Assembly: GCF_026191675.1 (NCBI RefSeq)
Contig: NZ_JAKRRY010000023.1
Coordinates: 32,821 to 96,820, forward strand
From: Vibrio qingdaonensis
Lineage (GTDB): Bacteria > Pseudomonadota > Gammaproteobacteria > Enterobacterales > Vibrionaceae
Direction: 5' to 3'
Length of the DNA: 64,000 nt
In this document: positions 45,680 through 54,691 of the stretch, piece by piece
How the letters are laid out: every line of letters begins with the position of its first letter
Numbering within the stretch: position 1 is the stretch's first letter
Position numbers and translations under genes: made by a program
The notes under the pieces: model-generated
Databases searched by the model: none
The model's input: only the letters and a program-made list of their open reading frames with translations
What the model was told of the DNA's origin: nothing

Positions 45680-45871
45680 CAAACGATTCACCCTTCATAC
45701 ATTGATGGGAACGACGACCCAAACAAAACAGATGGTCATGTTCATTATCAACTCACCAGACGTATAGAGAACTCGCTCCATAAACGCCATTGACGTATTA
45801 AATAAGCTAGCACTTCCAGACAAAGCAACGATACAATCAAGCAACAACCGTCACAGATAACCTGAGTCTTT

Positions 45872-46210
45872 ATGCCCTTTTCAAAATTTGAACACGCCCG
45901 ATACAACAAAATGTTGAATACATTTATTGAAGAGCTCCGTCCACCAGCCAATATTCGACATGAATTAGATATAGAAGGCGAACTCACCAATCAAACTATC
46001 GAAATCAGAGAGAGCATCGCAAGATGGGACAGGCCGACAGAGAAACAGTATAGGTCCGTCGCGAAAATAACCTACGTTCGTACACAGCAGTGCTGGCGCC
46101 TCTATTGGATGCGAGCCAGTGGTAAATGGGAGAAGTACGACGCATTTTACCATTTAGAGCAAGCGCTAGAAGCGGTAAGGAAAGACCAATATGGCTGCTT
46201 TTGGGGGTAG
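45872..46210 (+). CDS. DUF3024 family protein
   Basis: 112 residues that read as DUF3024 over the full length: FSKFEHARYNKML opening, RPPANIRHELDI, the central ARWDRPTEKQYRSVAKITYV and the closing YGCFWG. Function unknown; the family recurs in gammaproteobacterial accessory DNA. No clear ribosome-binding site, so expression may be low. Confidence 0.8.
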   Translation: MPFSKFEHARYNKMLNTFIEELRPPANIRHELDIEGELTNQTIEIRESIARWDRPTEKQYRSVAKITYVRTQQCWRLYWMRASGKWEKYDAFYHLEQALEAVRKDQYGCFWG

Positions 46211-47039
46211 GCGTACCTCAAAAGTTGAACACCTTAAAAAAGGCTAACTTCCGAGTAACTCTGACTTCATACGCACAAGAAAAAAGGCGGCCAATCGCCC
46301 TATCTGATAAGAGTTTTGACCTCAATTATCACTCTGCTCATTTTCTGAATGTGTTCGGATATATTAATACCACTAATCAACAATCAATGATCTAATCGTA
46401 CTACTCTAGTCGTAACCAGTATGCTGTCACTGAACATGAGTCATGTCATCGATATCAATAACCTTTAATCTAATCAATATCTATAGAGTACATTTAAACA
46501 CTAGTCCTAGTGGTAGCACCCTGTCTGGTCATACGTCGTAGATATCTATCTACCCGAGTCATAACAGTGACACTCTATCAACAGTATCATTGAAATCTCA
46601 TATGATTAATCAGAAGCAGGTTGCGCAGGCTTAGTTACCGTTACGTTTGTTATCAGCGATGATTCATTGAGGTGATGGGGCTTGGTTAACTCGTCGCCTT
46701 ATGGTAACGCTTCGAATGATTAGGGCCGTAGTTGTAATACCTCTATTTCAAATACCCAAATGCCGTGAGTAACATGCCATAGGCTGATTGATTCTGAGAT
46801 TAAATAAATAACGGCTCCCTAGCATGAGCTGGTAGCGAGAGCATGAAGTAGATTTGATAATGCATTAGCCGTTTAGGCTGGTGCAATGCAAGTAGAAGCT
46901 CTGTTGCCTCTATGATGGATAATTAGGGCTGACTTGTGCCTTGTGGATCCATAGCACGATGCTTGCATACAACTTAATGAATTGACAATTACATGAGCTC
47001 TATGGACCGTTAAGTACATTGAGAGGGAGGGTTATAGCT

Positions 47040-47097
47040 AGACAGACTCAGGGGTTCGTATGCGAATAATTTTCAAAACAGTAGTATTAGTCTGTCT
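47040..47097. repeat. 9-bp inverted repeat with a 40-nt interval
   Basis: Arms AGACAGACT (47040-47048) and AGTCTGTCT (47089-47097) are perfect. The interval contains the hexamer-like palindrome ATGCGAAT. No reverse transcriptase is nearby, so I do not call it a retron. Confidence 0.6.
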
Positions 47098-47216
47098 CGA
47101 AAATAATAACATCCGTGCTTTGATTCACGGCCTTTTGCACTGAGATATCAACAACATCAAGGCTTTTCACCTTTGCCGTAAGCGTTAAATACTGACCAAA
47201 TACAACGATTGAGTTT

Positions 47217-47237
47217 GTTATGAAATCCATTCATAAC
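47217..47237. repeat. Hairpin just before the Gp2-like gene
   Basis: Arms GTTATGAA and TTCATAAC with loop ATCCA, ending 11 bases before the ATG at 47249. It overlaps the likely ribosome-binding region, so it may act as an operator or as a translational control. Confidence 0.6.
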
Positions 47238-47248
47238 GAGATTCAATC

Positions 47249-47830
47249 ATGCCCCAACACTATTCAAGCCATCGCTATAATCTCAATCACATTCAAGACA
47301 TCGAAAGCGTACTCAACCAAGCTTTAAACCTATTTAAACGGGTGAGCGTGTTTCGGTTTGATGTGCATTACCCTAATTTCCACCCTGATGACCCGACCTC
47401 TTATCGTACACAGGAATTTACTAAAAAATTCCTAGGTTCACTCACGTCTAAATTAGAGCACATGACCGGTCAAAAGGCGGCGTTCTATTACCTTTGGTGC
47501 AAAGAGCACAACATTGAGAAAGGCACCCCTCTGCCACACTACCACTTTGCATTGATTCTTAATGGTAATCAATTTCAAAGCTGGGGCCGTTATGATTACC
47601 AAGGGCCCTGTTTAAGAATATGCATTGAACAAGCGTGCTTAAGCGCAATGGGATTACCTTCGGAGTATGCGCCTCGTGTCCTGCAATACGGCGATACAGT
47701 AAACATCTGTACGTATGCTGGCAAAGACTATCAACCGCAATGGGACGAAGCAGTAAGTATGCTCAGTTACTTAGCCAAGAGAGACGGAAAGATCCCCGGA
47801 CAACGTTGCTGGGGTAAAAGCGCCTTATAG
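47249..47830 (+). CDS. Inovirus Gp2 / YagK-YfjJ-like protein
   Basis: 193 residues. The core FYYLWCKEH...PHYHFALILNGNQF, with the His-x-His pair at residues 97 and 99, is typical of the YagK/YfjJ C-terminal domain family, found in phage P4-like and inovirus-like satellites and resembling HUH replication proteins. The C-terminal SYLAKRDGKIPGQRCWG is another family feature. Next to 1 kb of gene-free DNA that could be its origin. Role inferred as replication. Confidence 0.8.
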   Translation: MPQHYSSHRYNLNHIQDIESVLNQALNLFKRVSVFRFDVHYPNFHPDDPTSYRTQEFTKKFLGSLTSKLEHMTGQKAAFYYLWCKEHNIEKGTPLPHYHFALILNGNQFQSWGRYDYQGPCLRICIEQACLSAMGLPSEYAPRVLQYGDTVNICTYAGKDYQPQWDEAVSMLSYLAKRDGKIPGQRCWGKSAL

Positions 47831-47937
47831 CGATAGCCAATCAAACCATTGACATCATTTTCAATACACATGCAGGGAGCTTTCAGTGCGTTCCATGTGT
47901 GACTCATCTTAATTCAAACTCGAAGGAAATTATTATC

Positions 47938-48396
47938 ATGTCTTATACAAACACTATCACCCCATGCGCCATCTACGTTGACGGCGCAGCACCCAACAAT
48001 CAACACGGTTGTCTAAAAGGTGGGATTGGCATAGCGATTTACAATTCAGAGCAGCAATTGATTCATACCGACTCGACGACCATCAATCGCCCTACTGACA
48101 ACGCTGAATTAGAGCTTATCGCGCTGGTGGAAGGATTAGAATTCGCTAATGATGGCGACACGGTCTATTCAGACAATGAGTATTGCGTAAAGGGTTACAA
48201 TGAATGGTTGGACGGTTGGAAAGCTAAAGGCTGGCGTAAAGCCAATAACAAACCCATTGCCAATCGGGAGCTCTGGCAATTAGTGGACACACTGCGCTCA
48301 AGGAAGTTTGTGCATGTCGTTAAAGTCAAAGCTCATGCGGGCATTGAAGGGAATGAAAAGGCCGACAAGCTGGCGACACAAGCTGCAATACGCTGA
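47938..48396 (+). CDS. RNase H type 1
   Basis: 152 residues from the ATG at 47938, which has AAGGAA eight bases upstream; a frame 13 codons longer lacks one. All four acidic catalytic positions seem intact: YVDGAA, NAELELIAL, YSDNEYC and NEKADKLA. Removes RNA from RNA-DNA hybrids. Most likely an element-borne copy rather than the chromosomal rnhA; it sits between two Gp2-like genes, fitting a role in the element's replication. Confidence 0.85.
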   Translation: MSYTNTITPCAIYVDGAAPNNQHGCLKGGIGIAIYNSEQQLIHTDSTTINRPTDNAELELIALVEGLEFANDGDTVYSDNEYCVKGYNEWLDGWKAKGWRKANNKPIANRELWQLVDTLRSRKFVHVVKVKAHAGIEGNEKADKLATQAAIR

Positions 48397-48527
48397 CATT
48401 CATCCAGCTAACAGAACCTTAAAAATTAGACAAGGAGAGCCCCCACGTCCTTGTCTATCAACCGACACCATTATCGAACAAACAAGCCCACGTTTATGTT
48501 TTACACGCAACATGGAGCCAATTGAAC

Positions 48528-49150
48528 ATGAGCCGATATCTCTACCCTACACTATCCAATCTTCATCAAACACCGGACACCAAGCTCACCTTGTTGAATA
48601 TTCAATCGGCTCTCACCGATGCAATGGGACGTTACCAACAACTGGTTATCCTACCCGTTTCGTTAATCGTACCTGTAGGGATTAACATCTACTGCAATGA
48701 AAACACCGGAGAGTCTCACCTGCATCACTTGATGACCTCACTACAACAACGTATTAACGATTCGGCTGATGGACATCATGAAAAAGGACAAATCGTTGCC
48801 GTGTGGGAGTCAAATATCACCTCCAGCCCCGTCAGATACGAGTTATGTTTACTTATCAATCAGACCTGGATGCAATCTCACCCAGACAGCTATTCTTGTT
48901 TCACAACACGCATTCAAGAAAGTTGGCGGTCGACATTAGGCCTGTCATCTTCTCTCGATAGCTATCCTGCCTCCAGCCTTGTTTCCACACTCAAAGCCGA
49001 AGCGGTATCGATTAATCAACGACAAGATTTTCTCTTGGTGCAGAAACAGCTAAACCATGTTTATAAACAGATAATCAACCATTTGATGCTAGACAAACCC
49101 GTTGTCACCGGACATTCTCTCGGTTGTGGCGTATTTAAGCCTGAAGTCAA
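48528..49150 (+). pseudogene. Interrupted gene, 5' part (divergent YagK/YfjJ-like?)
   Basis: The first 207 or so codons of a gene split by the IS1111-type element. The ATG at 48528 has GGAG ten bases upstream. The layout resembles the gene at 47249: a beta strand (LVILPVSLIVPVGIN), then VAVWESNITSSPVRYELCLLINQTWM in the place of the family's HYHxxLLLN segment, without the HxH pair. So it may be a decayed or divergent YagK/YfjJ relative. Without the insertion the protein would have about 244 residues. Confidence 0.65.
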
Positions 49151-49222
49151 ACGAATGACATGGATTCCCCCTTTCCGAGGATCTGCCACACTTATGTGGT
49201 ACTTAATTGCACCGGAGGCACC

Positions 49223-50248
49223 ATGTCTGATTATTCTTATTTCTGCGGTATCGACCTAGCTAAAAACCACTTTAGTCTTCATGCCGTAGACCAAAATGGT
49301 AAAGTCTTACTTCATAAGTCAGTAACCCGCTCTAAACTGCTGACTACAATAGCAAATATGCCACTCATGCGTATAGGCGTTGAAGCGTGTGGTGGTGCAC
49401 ATTATTGGGCAAGAACACTCAATAAACTCGGTCACGACGCCCGTATCATGGCCGTTAAATACGTGGTTCCTTATAGAACTAAGGGGAAGAACGACCTTAA
49501 TGATGCAGTCGCTATCTGCGAAGCTGTTCAGCGTCCATCCACTCGCTTTGTGCCCGTTAAGTCCCCCGAACAACAAGCCATCTTATCTGTTCATAGAATG
49601 AGAGAACATTGGGTTCGTGAACGCACCGCGCTTATGAATCGCATGCGTGCCATGCTTTCTGAATTCGGATTAATCATTCCTGTTGGTCGCTCTTCATTGA
49701 TGAAACAGGTTCCCTTAATGCTCGAAGATGCAGAAAATGAACTGCCACACCTCGCAAGAACGGTGATAGCCGATGCTTATCACCACCTTGGAGAATTGAA
49801 CCAACGTATCGCCGATACTGAACAAGTCTTCGACTCTTTTGCTAAGGTCAGCACTAATGTTCAACGAGTGATGACGGTTCGAGGTATCGGGCCGCAAACT
49901 GCAACAGCGATACTCGCTTCGATAGGTAATGGCTCTCAATTTGATAAAAGCCGTGATTTCTCTGCTTGGCTAGGACTCGTACCAAAGCAATATTCCACAG
50001 GAGGAAAACCTCGATTAGGTCGGATAACCAAACACGGCGACAAATACTTACGAACACTATTAGTTCACGGCGCAAGGACCGTGATTGCCAACCTTGGCGA
50101 CAAGCAAGATAAGTTAAGTCAGTGGTGCAGAGGCGTTCTGGAACGAAGAGGAATGAACCGAGCAATAGTGGCACTTGCCGCAAAGAACGCACGAATTATA
50201 TGGTCGCTTTTACACAATCAAACAGAATATGAAAACTATGCTGCTTAA
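49223..50248 (+). CDS. IS110 family transposase (IS1111 group)
   Basis: 341 residues. The N-terminal RuvC-like DEDD domain shows CGIDLAKNHFSLH, GVEACGGAHYW and KNDLNDAVAICEA. The C-terminal Tnp20 domain carries the recombinase Ser region (RDFSAWLGLVPKQYSTGGK, LGRITKHGDKYLR). The ATG at 49223 has GGAGG five bases upstream; an earlier start in the same frame overlaps the terminal repeat. It appears intact and could be active. Confidence 0.95.
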   Translation: MSDYSYFCGIDLAKNHFSLHAVDQNGKVLLHKSVTRSKLLTTIANMPLMRIGVEACGGAHYWARTLNKLGHDARIMAVKYVVPYRTKGKNDLNDAVAICEAVQRPSTRFVPVKSPEQQAILSVHRMREHWVRERTALMNRMRAMLSEFGLIIPVGRSSLMKQVPLMLEDAENELPHLARTVIADAYHHLGELNQRIADTEQVFDSFAKVSTNVQRVMTVRGIGPQTATAILASIGNGSQFDKSRDFSAWLGLVPKQYSTGGKPRLGRITKHGDKYLRTLLVHGARTVIANLGDKQDKLSQWCRGVLERRGMNRAIVALAAKNARIIWSLLHNQTEYENYAA

Positions 50249-50516
50249 GTAAAAACTTAAGCAGCATAAAGAGTTAAACCCACCGGGTCATTGCAAACGC
50301 TAATGATGGAGATAGGTTAAGACCACTTGCGGAGAGCCTGTTAATGCGGCGGACACACTAGATGTCATCTAACGAATAAGGCACCGCAGTCGCGCAAAGT
50401 CATCAGGGCCACGACGTATGCGAATCGTCGATAAGTAGGCCGAATGTAGAGCGGCAGTCCAAAACCCATCAACATAAGTTTAGCGGATGTTTGACAACCG
50501 GGGGAATCCATGTAGC
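50249..50516 (+). ncRNA. Putative guide (seek/bridge) RNA region of the IS
   Basis: 268 bp of non-coding DNA between the transposase stop and the right end, rich in short inverted segments. It opens with a hairpin ATGCTGCTTAAG / CTTAAGCAGCAT at 50238-50267 that overlaps the stop codon. IS1111-group elements encode a target-selecting RNA here. A heptamer ATAGGTT (50312-50318) is complementary to the joined target AACCTAT; that could be chance. Confidence 0.5.
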
Positions 50517-50628
50517 CCTATTAATTACACCGCTCCTCACTGGCATGAACAGAATCGAATCCCTTCTGTTGAGCGTCAAAGAGTGTGATTTGATAATCGA
50601 CATTCGCGTCGAGCATACGACGTTTTGA
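50517..50628 (+). pseudogene. Interrupted gene, 3' part
   Basis: The frame resumes after the IS as LLITPLLTGMNRIESLLL and ends at a TGA at 50626-50628. Joined to 48528-49150 it stays in frame, so the pair is one gene before insertion. Its helical wording would not be expected from non-coding DNA. From here to 50784 lies one hairpin AGCAGAGC / GCTCTGCT (50667-50693) and no gene. Confidence 0.6.
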
Positions 50629-50784
50629 ACCAAACCGTGGCGACTCGCTTTATCATTCTGTTGAATAGCAGAGCTTACCGCGCTTGCTCTGCTGACTTCA
50701 GAGCCACTTATTTATCGTTCCCGTATCAAACCAAAAACCAGAAAGCAAGCAAGGAGAACGCACCTCATTGCCCTCACTGAATGA

Positions 50785-51069
50785 TTAATACGGGTTAGTA
50801 CCAAATGCTTCCATCAAAGGAAAGAGCAGATGATCCGCCAGTAACCACAGATACAAACCTGTCACCATAAACTTAATCGTTGTAACATCCCTCGCGATGA
50901 TTTGAAGTTGGAATTCCGTCTGTGACAGACCTTTGATATCAGGCTTACGATTAAATTTAGAGAAGATATCAGAAATTCGTTTATACATTGAAGATAGCAC
51001 CTTGGCTGTAATTGCAGAGACTAAGAATCTATCAAAGATAGAGGGAGCCTCCAAGCCAAGCAAAATCAT
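50785..51069 (-). CDS. Small hypothetical membrane protein
   Basis: 94 residues. A single hydrophobic segment near the C-terminus (FMVTGLYLWLLADHLLFPLM) suggests one membrane span; the N-terminal part is basic. I do not recognise it. A plus-strand frame over the same bases is shorter and less protein-like. Coding status is uncertain. Confidence 0.35.
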   Translation of the reverse strand: MILLGLEAPSIFDRFLVSAITAKVLSSMYKRISDIFSKFNRKPDIKGLSQTEFQLQIIARDVTTIKFMVTGLYLWLLADHLLFPLMEAFGTNPY

Positions 51070-51151
51070 TCAAGCTCTGACAAGATCAAGTGACATTGAG
51101 CGCATAGTATGCTTTTATAGCCGATAAACACATAATGTCATCATTATCTCT

Positions 51152-51691
51152 ATGAAAACAGACTTCCAATTTACCCTAGCTCTCGTTGAAGATTTTTTCC
51201 AGCAACCTGCAATACAAAGCCGCTTACAGCTTATCACTCAACATCGCATTACGGGGTGGGAAATTTGGCTTCAAGTAGAATTTGCTTGCTTTATTGATAC
51301 TTATCCTGAAATTGGTAATTGGTATCGGGAATGTCAATATGATATCGATAAGCGCCGATCAAATACTCGTAAATCCATGGCGATAGACTTTGCCTTTCGC
51401 CGTAAACATACCAACAAAGACAAGTACATTGCTTTAGAAGTAAAACAAAGCCTAAGTACAACTCAGTGTATTCATAACCTGTTCAAAGATGTTGAGAAGG
51501 TATGGCACATGAAATCTTCTGAAGATGACCTTCGAAGTATGTGGTGCTTAGGTATCCACCCCAGTTCGAGCCAAGTCGAAGTGCGTAATACTGTAATGAA
51601 ATACGCAAAGAAATATGATTTTGAATTAGATAACGGTTGCATTGAGTACCAGCTCATAGAAGGCACAGACTGGGGCTTTACTCTGTTTTAA
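51152..51691 (+). CDS. Predicted PD-(D/E)XK nuclease-like protein
   Basis: 179 residues. Conserved-looking acidic positions fall in the order of a PD-(D/E)XK nuclease: E43 in an N-terminal helix (LQVEFACF), D79 (AIDFAF) and E96-x-K98 (IALEVKQS). The region SNTRKSMAIDF before D79 also fits a restriction-type core. No family name recognised. It precedes the RelE-like/UvrD fusion by 103 bp, which has its own promoter. The pairing suggests a defence function, but this is inference. Confidence 0.6.
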   Translation: MKTDFQFTLALVEDFFQQPAIQSRLQLITQHRITGWEIWLQVEFACFIDTYPEIGNWYRECQYDIDKRRSNTRKSMAIDFAFRRKHTNKDKYIALEVKQSLSTTQCIHNLFKDVEKVWHMKSSEDDLRSMWCLGIHPSSSQVEVRNTVMKYAKKYDFELDNGCIEYQLIEGTDWGFTLF

Positions 51692-51749
51692 CCATGAGCT
51701 TTCTCAGCTTTATCTAGCTATCTAGCTATCTGGTCATCCACCAACTGAT

Positions 51750-51758
51750 TGGTATAAT
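51750..51758 (+). promoter_or_regulatory. Extended -10 promoter upstream of the helicase fusion
   Basis: TGGTATAAT, a perfect extended -10, 36 bp before the ATG at 51795. The -35 region has TGGTCA only. Upstream are short direct repeats (TAGCTATC). Confidence 0.65.
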
Positions 51759-51794
51759 ACTGAGTCTATTATCTTAGACAAAGCGTCCACTCTC

Positions 51795-54683
51795 ATGAAT
51801 GTACTGATTTATAATGATTTAAAACACAAGAAAATCCCGCACCTCGCTAAATTCATACAATCCATGGAGCAGGGCCATCTTGCTCAGGTAGAAGCAAAGA
51901 AACTACGACCTAACCTTTATCGAGCTAAATTAGGCCAAGCTGCTCGGCTCATCTTTTCTCTTTATCGTTATCAAGGTAAAACGTATTGCTTGGTCTTGGA
52001 ATACCTCCCTAATCACGAGTATGAAAAATCTCGATTTTTAGCGGGTGCTAGCATTGATGAGAGTAAAATCCCAACGGTCACTCAAGAGCAGGCACTTGAA
52101 CCGATTGATGCCGTTTACCTAAACACTCAGAGCCCACACTTTTATTACCTTAACAAAGCCATCTCTTTTGATGAGGAGCAGCAACTCATCTACGACACGC
52201 CGCCCCCTTTAGTTATCGTAGGCTCTGCCGGAAGCGGAAAGACCGCCTTACTCCTTGAAAAAATGAAACAAGCGGTTGGGGATATTCTGTACGTCAGTCA
52301 CTCACCTTATTTAGTACAGAATGCTCGTGAGCAGTATTACAGCAACAACTATGACAATGACCTTCAAGAGCAGGTCGACTTTTTATCATTTACCGAATAC
52401 TTAGAAACCATCGAGGTGCCACATGGGCGAGAAGTCACCCGTTATGACTTTCACACTTGGTACTTAAGAGCGGGCAGCAAAAAACTCATTGCTCAAAAAG
52501 TGTATGAAGAATTTAAAGGCGTGCTAACAGGACCATCCACTGATTCACCTTGGTTGGATAAGGCCGCTTATCTAGCGCTTGGGATAAAGCAGTCCTTATT
52601 TGATCAACAAGAGCGTGAGCAGGTCTATACGCTCTTTGAAAAGTACTTACGTTTTTTAAAAGAACACGCTTTATTTGACGTCAACATCATCAGCCAACAG
52701 TATCTCGATAAAGTGGTAGCAAGGTATGATTTTATCGTCATTGATGAGGTGCAGGATTTAACCAACACTCAACTCATGCTGATTTTAAACGCCTTACACC
52801 AACCGAATGACTTTCTGCTTTGCGGAGATGCAAACCAGATTGTCCATCCTAATTTTTTCTCATGGTCAAAGCTCAAATCTCTCTTTTTCACTGATGCCAC
52901 GTTCAAAAACAGTCACCAAGCCCTGAATATTCTTCAGGCTAATTACCGCAACTCCTCACTGGTTACCGACGTTGCCAACCGCATACTGAAGCTCAAACAC
53001 GCTCGATTTGGTAGTGTCGATAAAGAGAGCAACTTTCTAGTCAATTGTGTCGGAAACAATGTGGGTAATATCCAACTGCTTGATGACAGTGACAGTGTTA
53101 AAGGGACGCTCAACGCCAACACTGCTCGCTCCACGAAGTTTGCTGTACTTGTCATGCACTCAGAGCAAAAAGCGCAGGCTTCAAAAGTGTTTGATACCCC
53201 TTTGGTATTCTCTATCGAAGAGGCCAAAGGGTTGGAGTATGAAAACATTGTCCTTTTCAACTTTATTCATGATGAAAGTCAAATTTTTCAACAAATCAGT
53301 CAGGGCGTCAGCTTACAAGATTTAGAAGTAGAGTCTTTAGCGTATGCGAGAGCAAAAGATAAAGCAGACAAATCACTGGAAACGTACAAGTTTTATATTA
53401 ATGCCCTATACGTAGCAGTCACCCGTGCCATCACCAATCTCTACATCGTAGAGACCAAGCACACTCACCCACTGTTGACCCTGTTGGATATAGAGCGATT
53501 TAGCGGTGAGCTTCACATTGAAAAACAAACCTCATCGACTGAAGAGTGGCAAAAAGAGGCCATCAGGCTGGAGCAACAAGGTAAGTTAGAGCAAGCTGAA
53601 AATATTCGCCAATCCATTTTAAGCGAACAAGCCGTGCCTTGGGTGTCACTTGAAGGAGAAGCCCTAGCCGCACTGCATCATGAAGCGTTTACGGAGAAAA
53701 ATAAGAAAGCTCAACTGCTACTCCTTGAATACTGCTTACTCAATCAATCACATAAAACCACACAACAACTGATTGAACTGGGTGTTAAAGCGGCATCACA
53801 AGCACAAAGTCACCCTTTGAAAGCGTTGAAAAATCTCTATAAGAAGCATCATGTCATTTATGACTTCAAACACGTTAAAGGGTTGGAGCGAGAAGTCAGC
53901 AAATACGGTGTCAATCATCGTACTCGCTTTAATCTTACGCCACTGATGACAGCAACGATGAACAACAATGAGCCTCAAGTCGAAGCACTTATCGACATGG
54001 GGGCAAATAAAACCTTAGTCGCTAATAATGGATTGAATGCTTGGCAAATGTACTTAGGCAGATATTTGCAATCCGAAAAGGCACTAAGTAAGGAAATGAG
54101 TCAATTGCATTCTTTGCTTACCCCTCCGGCGACATCCATTCAGGTAGACGGCAAGCTCGAAAAATTAGACAGCCATACCATGTATGACTTCCTACTCAAC
54201 GTCTTCCTTAGCTTATGGTACGACTACCTTCCCGACCAGTTAGTGAATCATTCAAGTGGATTGACGGCCGCGAATCTAGCGGTCATGTTAGGGACATTAC
54301 CTGATAATGTTTTACCTCCAATGAAGAAAAAACAAGCGTACATCAGCCGCTACTTATCCAGTAATGAATGTTCAAAAGAGGGCGTACGAAACAAAAAACT
54401 GTTCTACCGCATGAAGCGTGGGCATTACGTGCTCAACCCGAACCTCACGTTCAAGCTCGGCAGTCGATGGGTTAGTTTAAAAGAGCGGTTGGATGTGATG
54501 CAATGGTCACCAACAGCACCGGAGTTTTACGCTCAATATAGCCAAGAATATCAACGACAGTGGCGACGTTACACAGAAGGAAACTTACGACGCTATCAAC
54601 AATTATTCTTACGTGAAGCAGACCAAGTCACGGCTGATAGCCTCGTAACCAGAGAAAAAGAAAGCGTCACACCTCTGTTTTGA
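51795..54683 (+). CDS. RelE/ParE-like domain + UvrD-type SF1 helicase + ankyrin fusion
   Basis: 962 residues. Residues about 1-90 resemble RelE/ParE toxins (LRPNLYRAKLGQAARLIFSL, then LVLEYLPNHEYEKSR). The SF1 core has Walker A GSAGSGKT (143-150), Walker B VIDEVQDL (315-322), GDANQIV, QANYRNS (381-387), EEAKGLEYENI (475-485) and YVAVTRA (539-545). One clear ankyrin repeat lies near 710-755 (NLTPLMTATMNNN...LIDMGANKT). The remaining 200 residues are unassigned. Helicase motifs look catalytic. Convergent with a recX-like gene. The combination suggests genome defence; I know no exact match. Confidence 0.8.
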   Translation: MNVLIYNDLKHKKIPHLAKFIQSMEQGHLAQVEAKKLRPNLYRAKLGQAARLIFSLYRYQGKTYCLVLEYLPNHEYEKSRFLAGASIDESKIPTVTQEQALEPIDAVYLNTQSPHFYYLNKAISFDEEQQLIYDTPPPLVIVGSAGSGKTALLLEKMKQAVGDILYVSHSPYLVQNAREQYYSNNYDNDLQEQVDFLSFTEYLETIEVPHGREVTRYDFHTWYLRAGSKKLIAQKVYEEFKGVLTGPSTDSPWLDKAAYLALGIKQSLFDQQEREQVYTLFEKYLRFLKEHALFDVNIISQQYLDKVVARYDFIVIDEVQDLTNTQLMLILNALHQPNDFLLCGDANQIVHPNFFSWSKLKSLFFTDATFKNSHQALNILQANYRNSSLVTDVANRILKLKHARFGSVDKESNFLVNCVGNNVGNIQLLDDSDSVKGTLNANTARSTKFAVLVMHSEQKAQASKVFDTPLVFSIEEAKGLEYENIVLFNFIHDESQIFQQISQGVSLQDLEVESLAYARAKDKADKSLETYKFYINALYVAVTRAITNLYIVETKHTHPLLTLLDIERFSGELHIEKQTSSTEEWQKEAIRLEQQGKLEQAENIRQSILSEQAVPWVSLEGEALAALHHEAFTEKNKKAQLLLLEYCLLNQSHKTTQQLIELGVKAASQAQSHPLKALKNLYKKHHVIYDFKHVKGLEREVSKYGVNHRTRFNLTPLMTATMNNNEPQVEALIDMGANKTLVANNGLNAWQMYLGRYLQSEKALSKEMSQLHSLLTPPATSIQVDGKLEKLDSHTMYDFLLNVFLSLWYDYLPDQLVNHSSGLTAANLAVMLGTLPDNVLPPMKKKQAYISRYLSSNECSKEGVRNKKLFYRMKRGHYVLNPNLTFKLGSRWVSLKERLDVMQWSPTAPEFYAQYSQEYQRQWRRYTEGNLRRYQQLFLREADQVTADSLVTREKESVTPLF

Positions 54684-54691
54684 TTACGACG

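Larger units (their letters stand above)
46211..47248. other. About 1 kb of gene-free DNA with several inverted repeats
   Basis: I find no credible coding frame on either strand over 1038 bp. It holds CACTAG/CTAGTG at 46499-46512, a 9-bp inverted pair at 47040/47089, and a hairpin directly before the Gp2-like gene. It could be an origin or a structured RNA locus of the element; neither is proven. Confidence 0.6.
49151..50516 (+). mobile_element. IS110-family, IS1111-group insertion sequence
   Basis: 1366 bp. Subterminal inverted repeats ACATGGATTCCCCC (49158-49171) and GGGGGAATCCATGT (50500-50513) are perfect. IS1111-group ends lie a few bases outside these repeats (7 left, 3 right), which gives 49151-50516. 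Removing exactly this segment restores an open frame across the host gene. There is no target duplication. The short left leader and the long 268-bp right non-coding part match the IS1111 plan, where a guide RNA is encoded downstream of the transposase. Confidence 0.85.

Noticed and set aside
46126..46395. 89-aa plus-strand frame overlapping the DUF3024 gene
   Set aside because: Most of it overlaps a recognised family in another frame and the rest lacks protein-like features.
46400..46560. Search for integron attC sites or a CRISPR array in the gene-free region
   Set aside because: No repeated units with regular spacing and no attC-like symmetric cores were visible.
47040..47097. Inverted repeat considered as a retron msr-msd
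   Set aside because: No reverse transcriptase occurs within the window, and the arms are short.
48308..48685. 125-aa frame overlapping the RNase H gene
   Set aside because: It begins inside RNase H in another frame and ends across the next gene; it has no family match.
50933..51127. 64-aa plus-strand frame opposite 50785-51069
   Set aside because: It is shorter than the minus-strand frame and has no ribosome-binding site.
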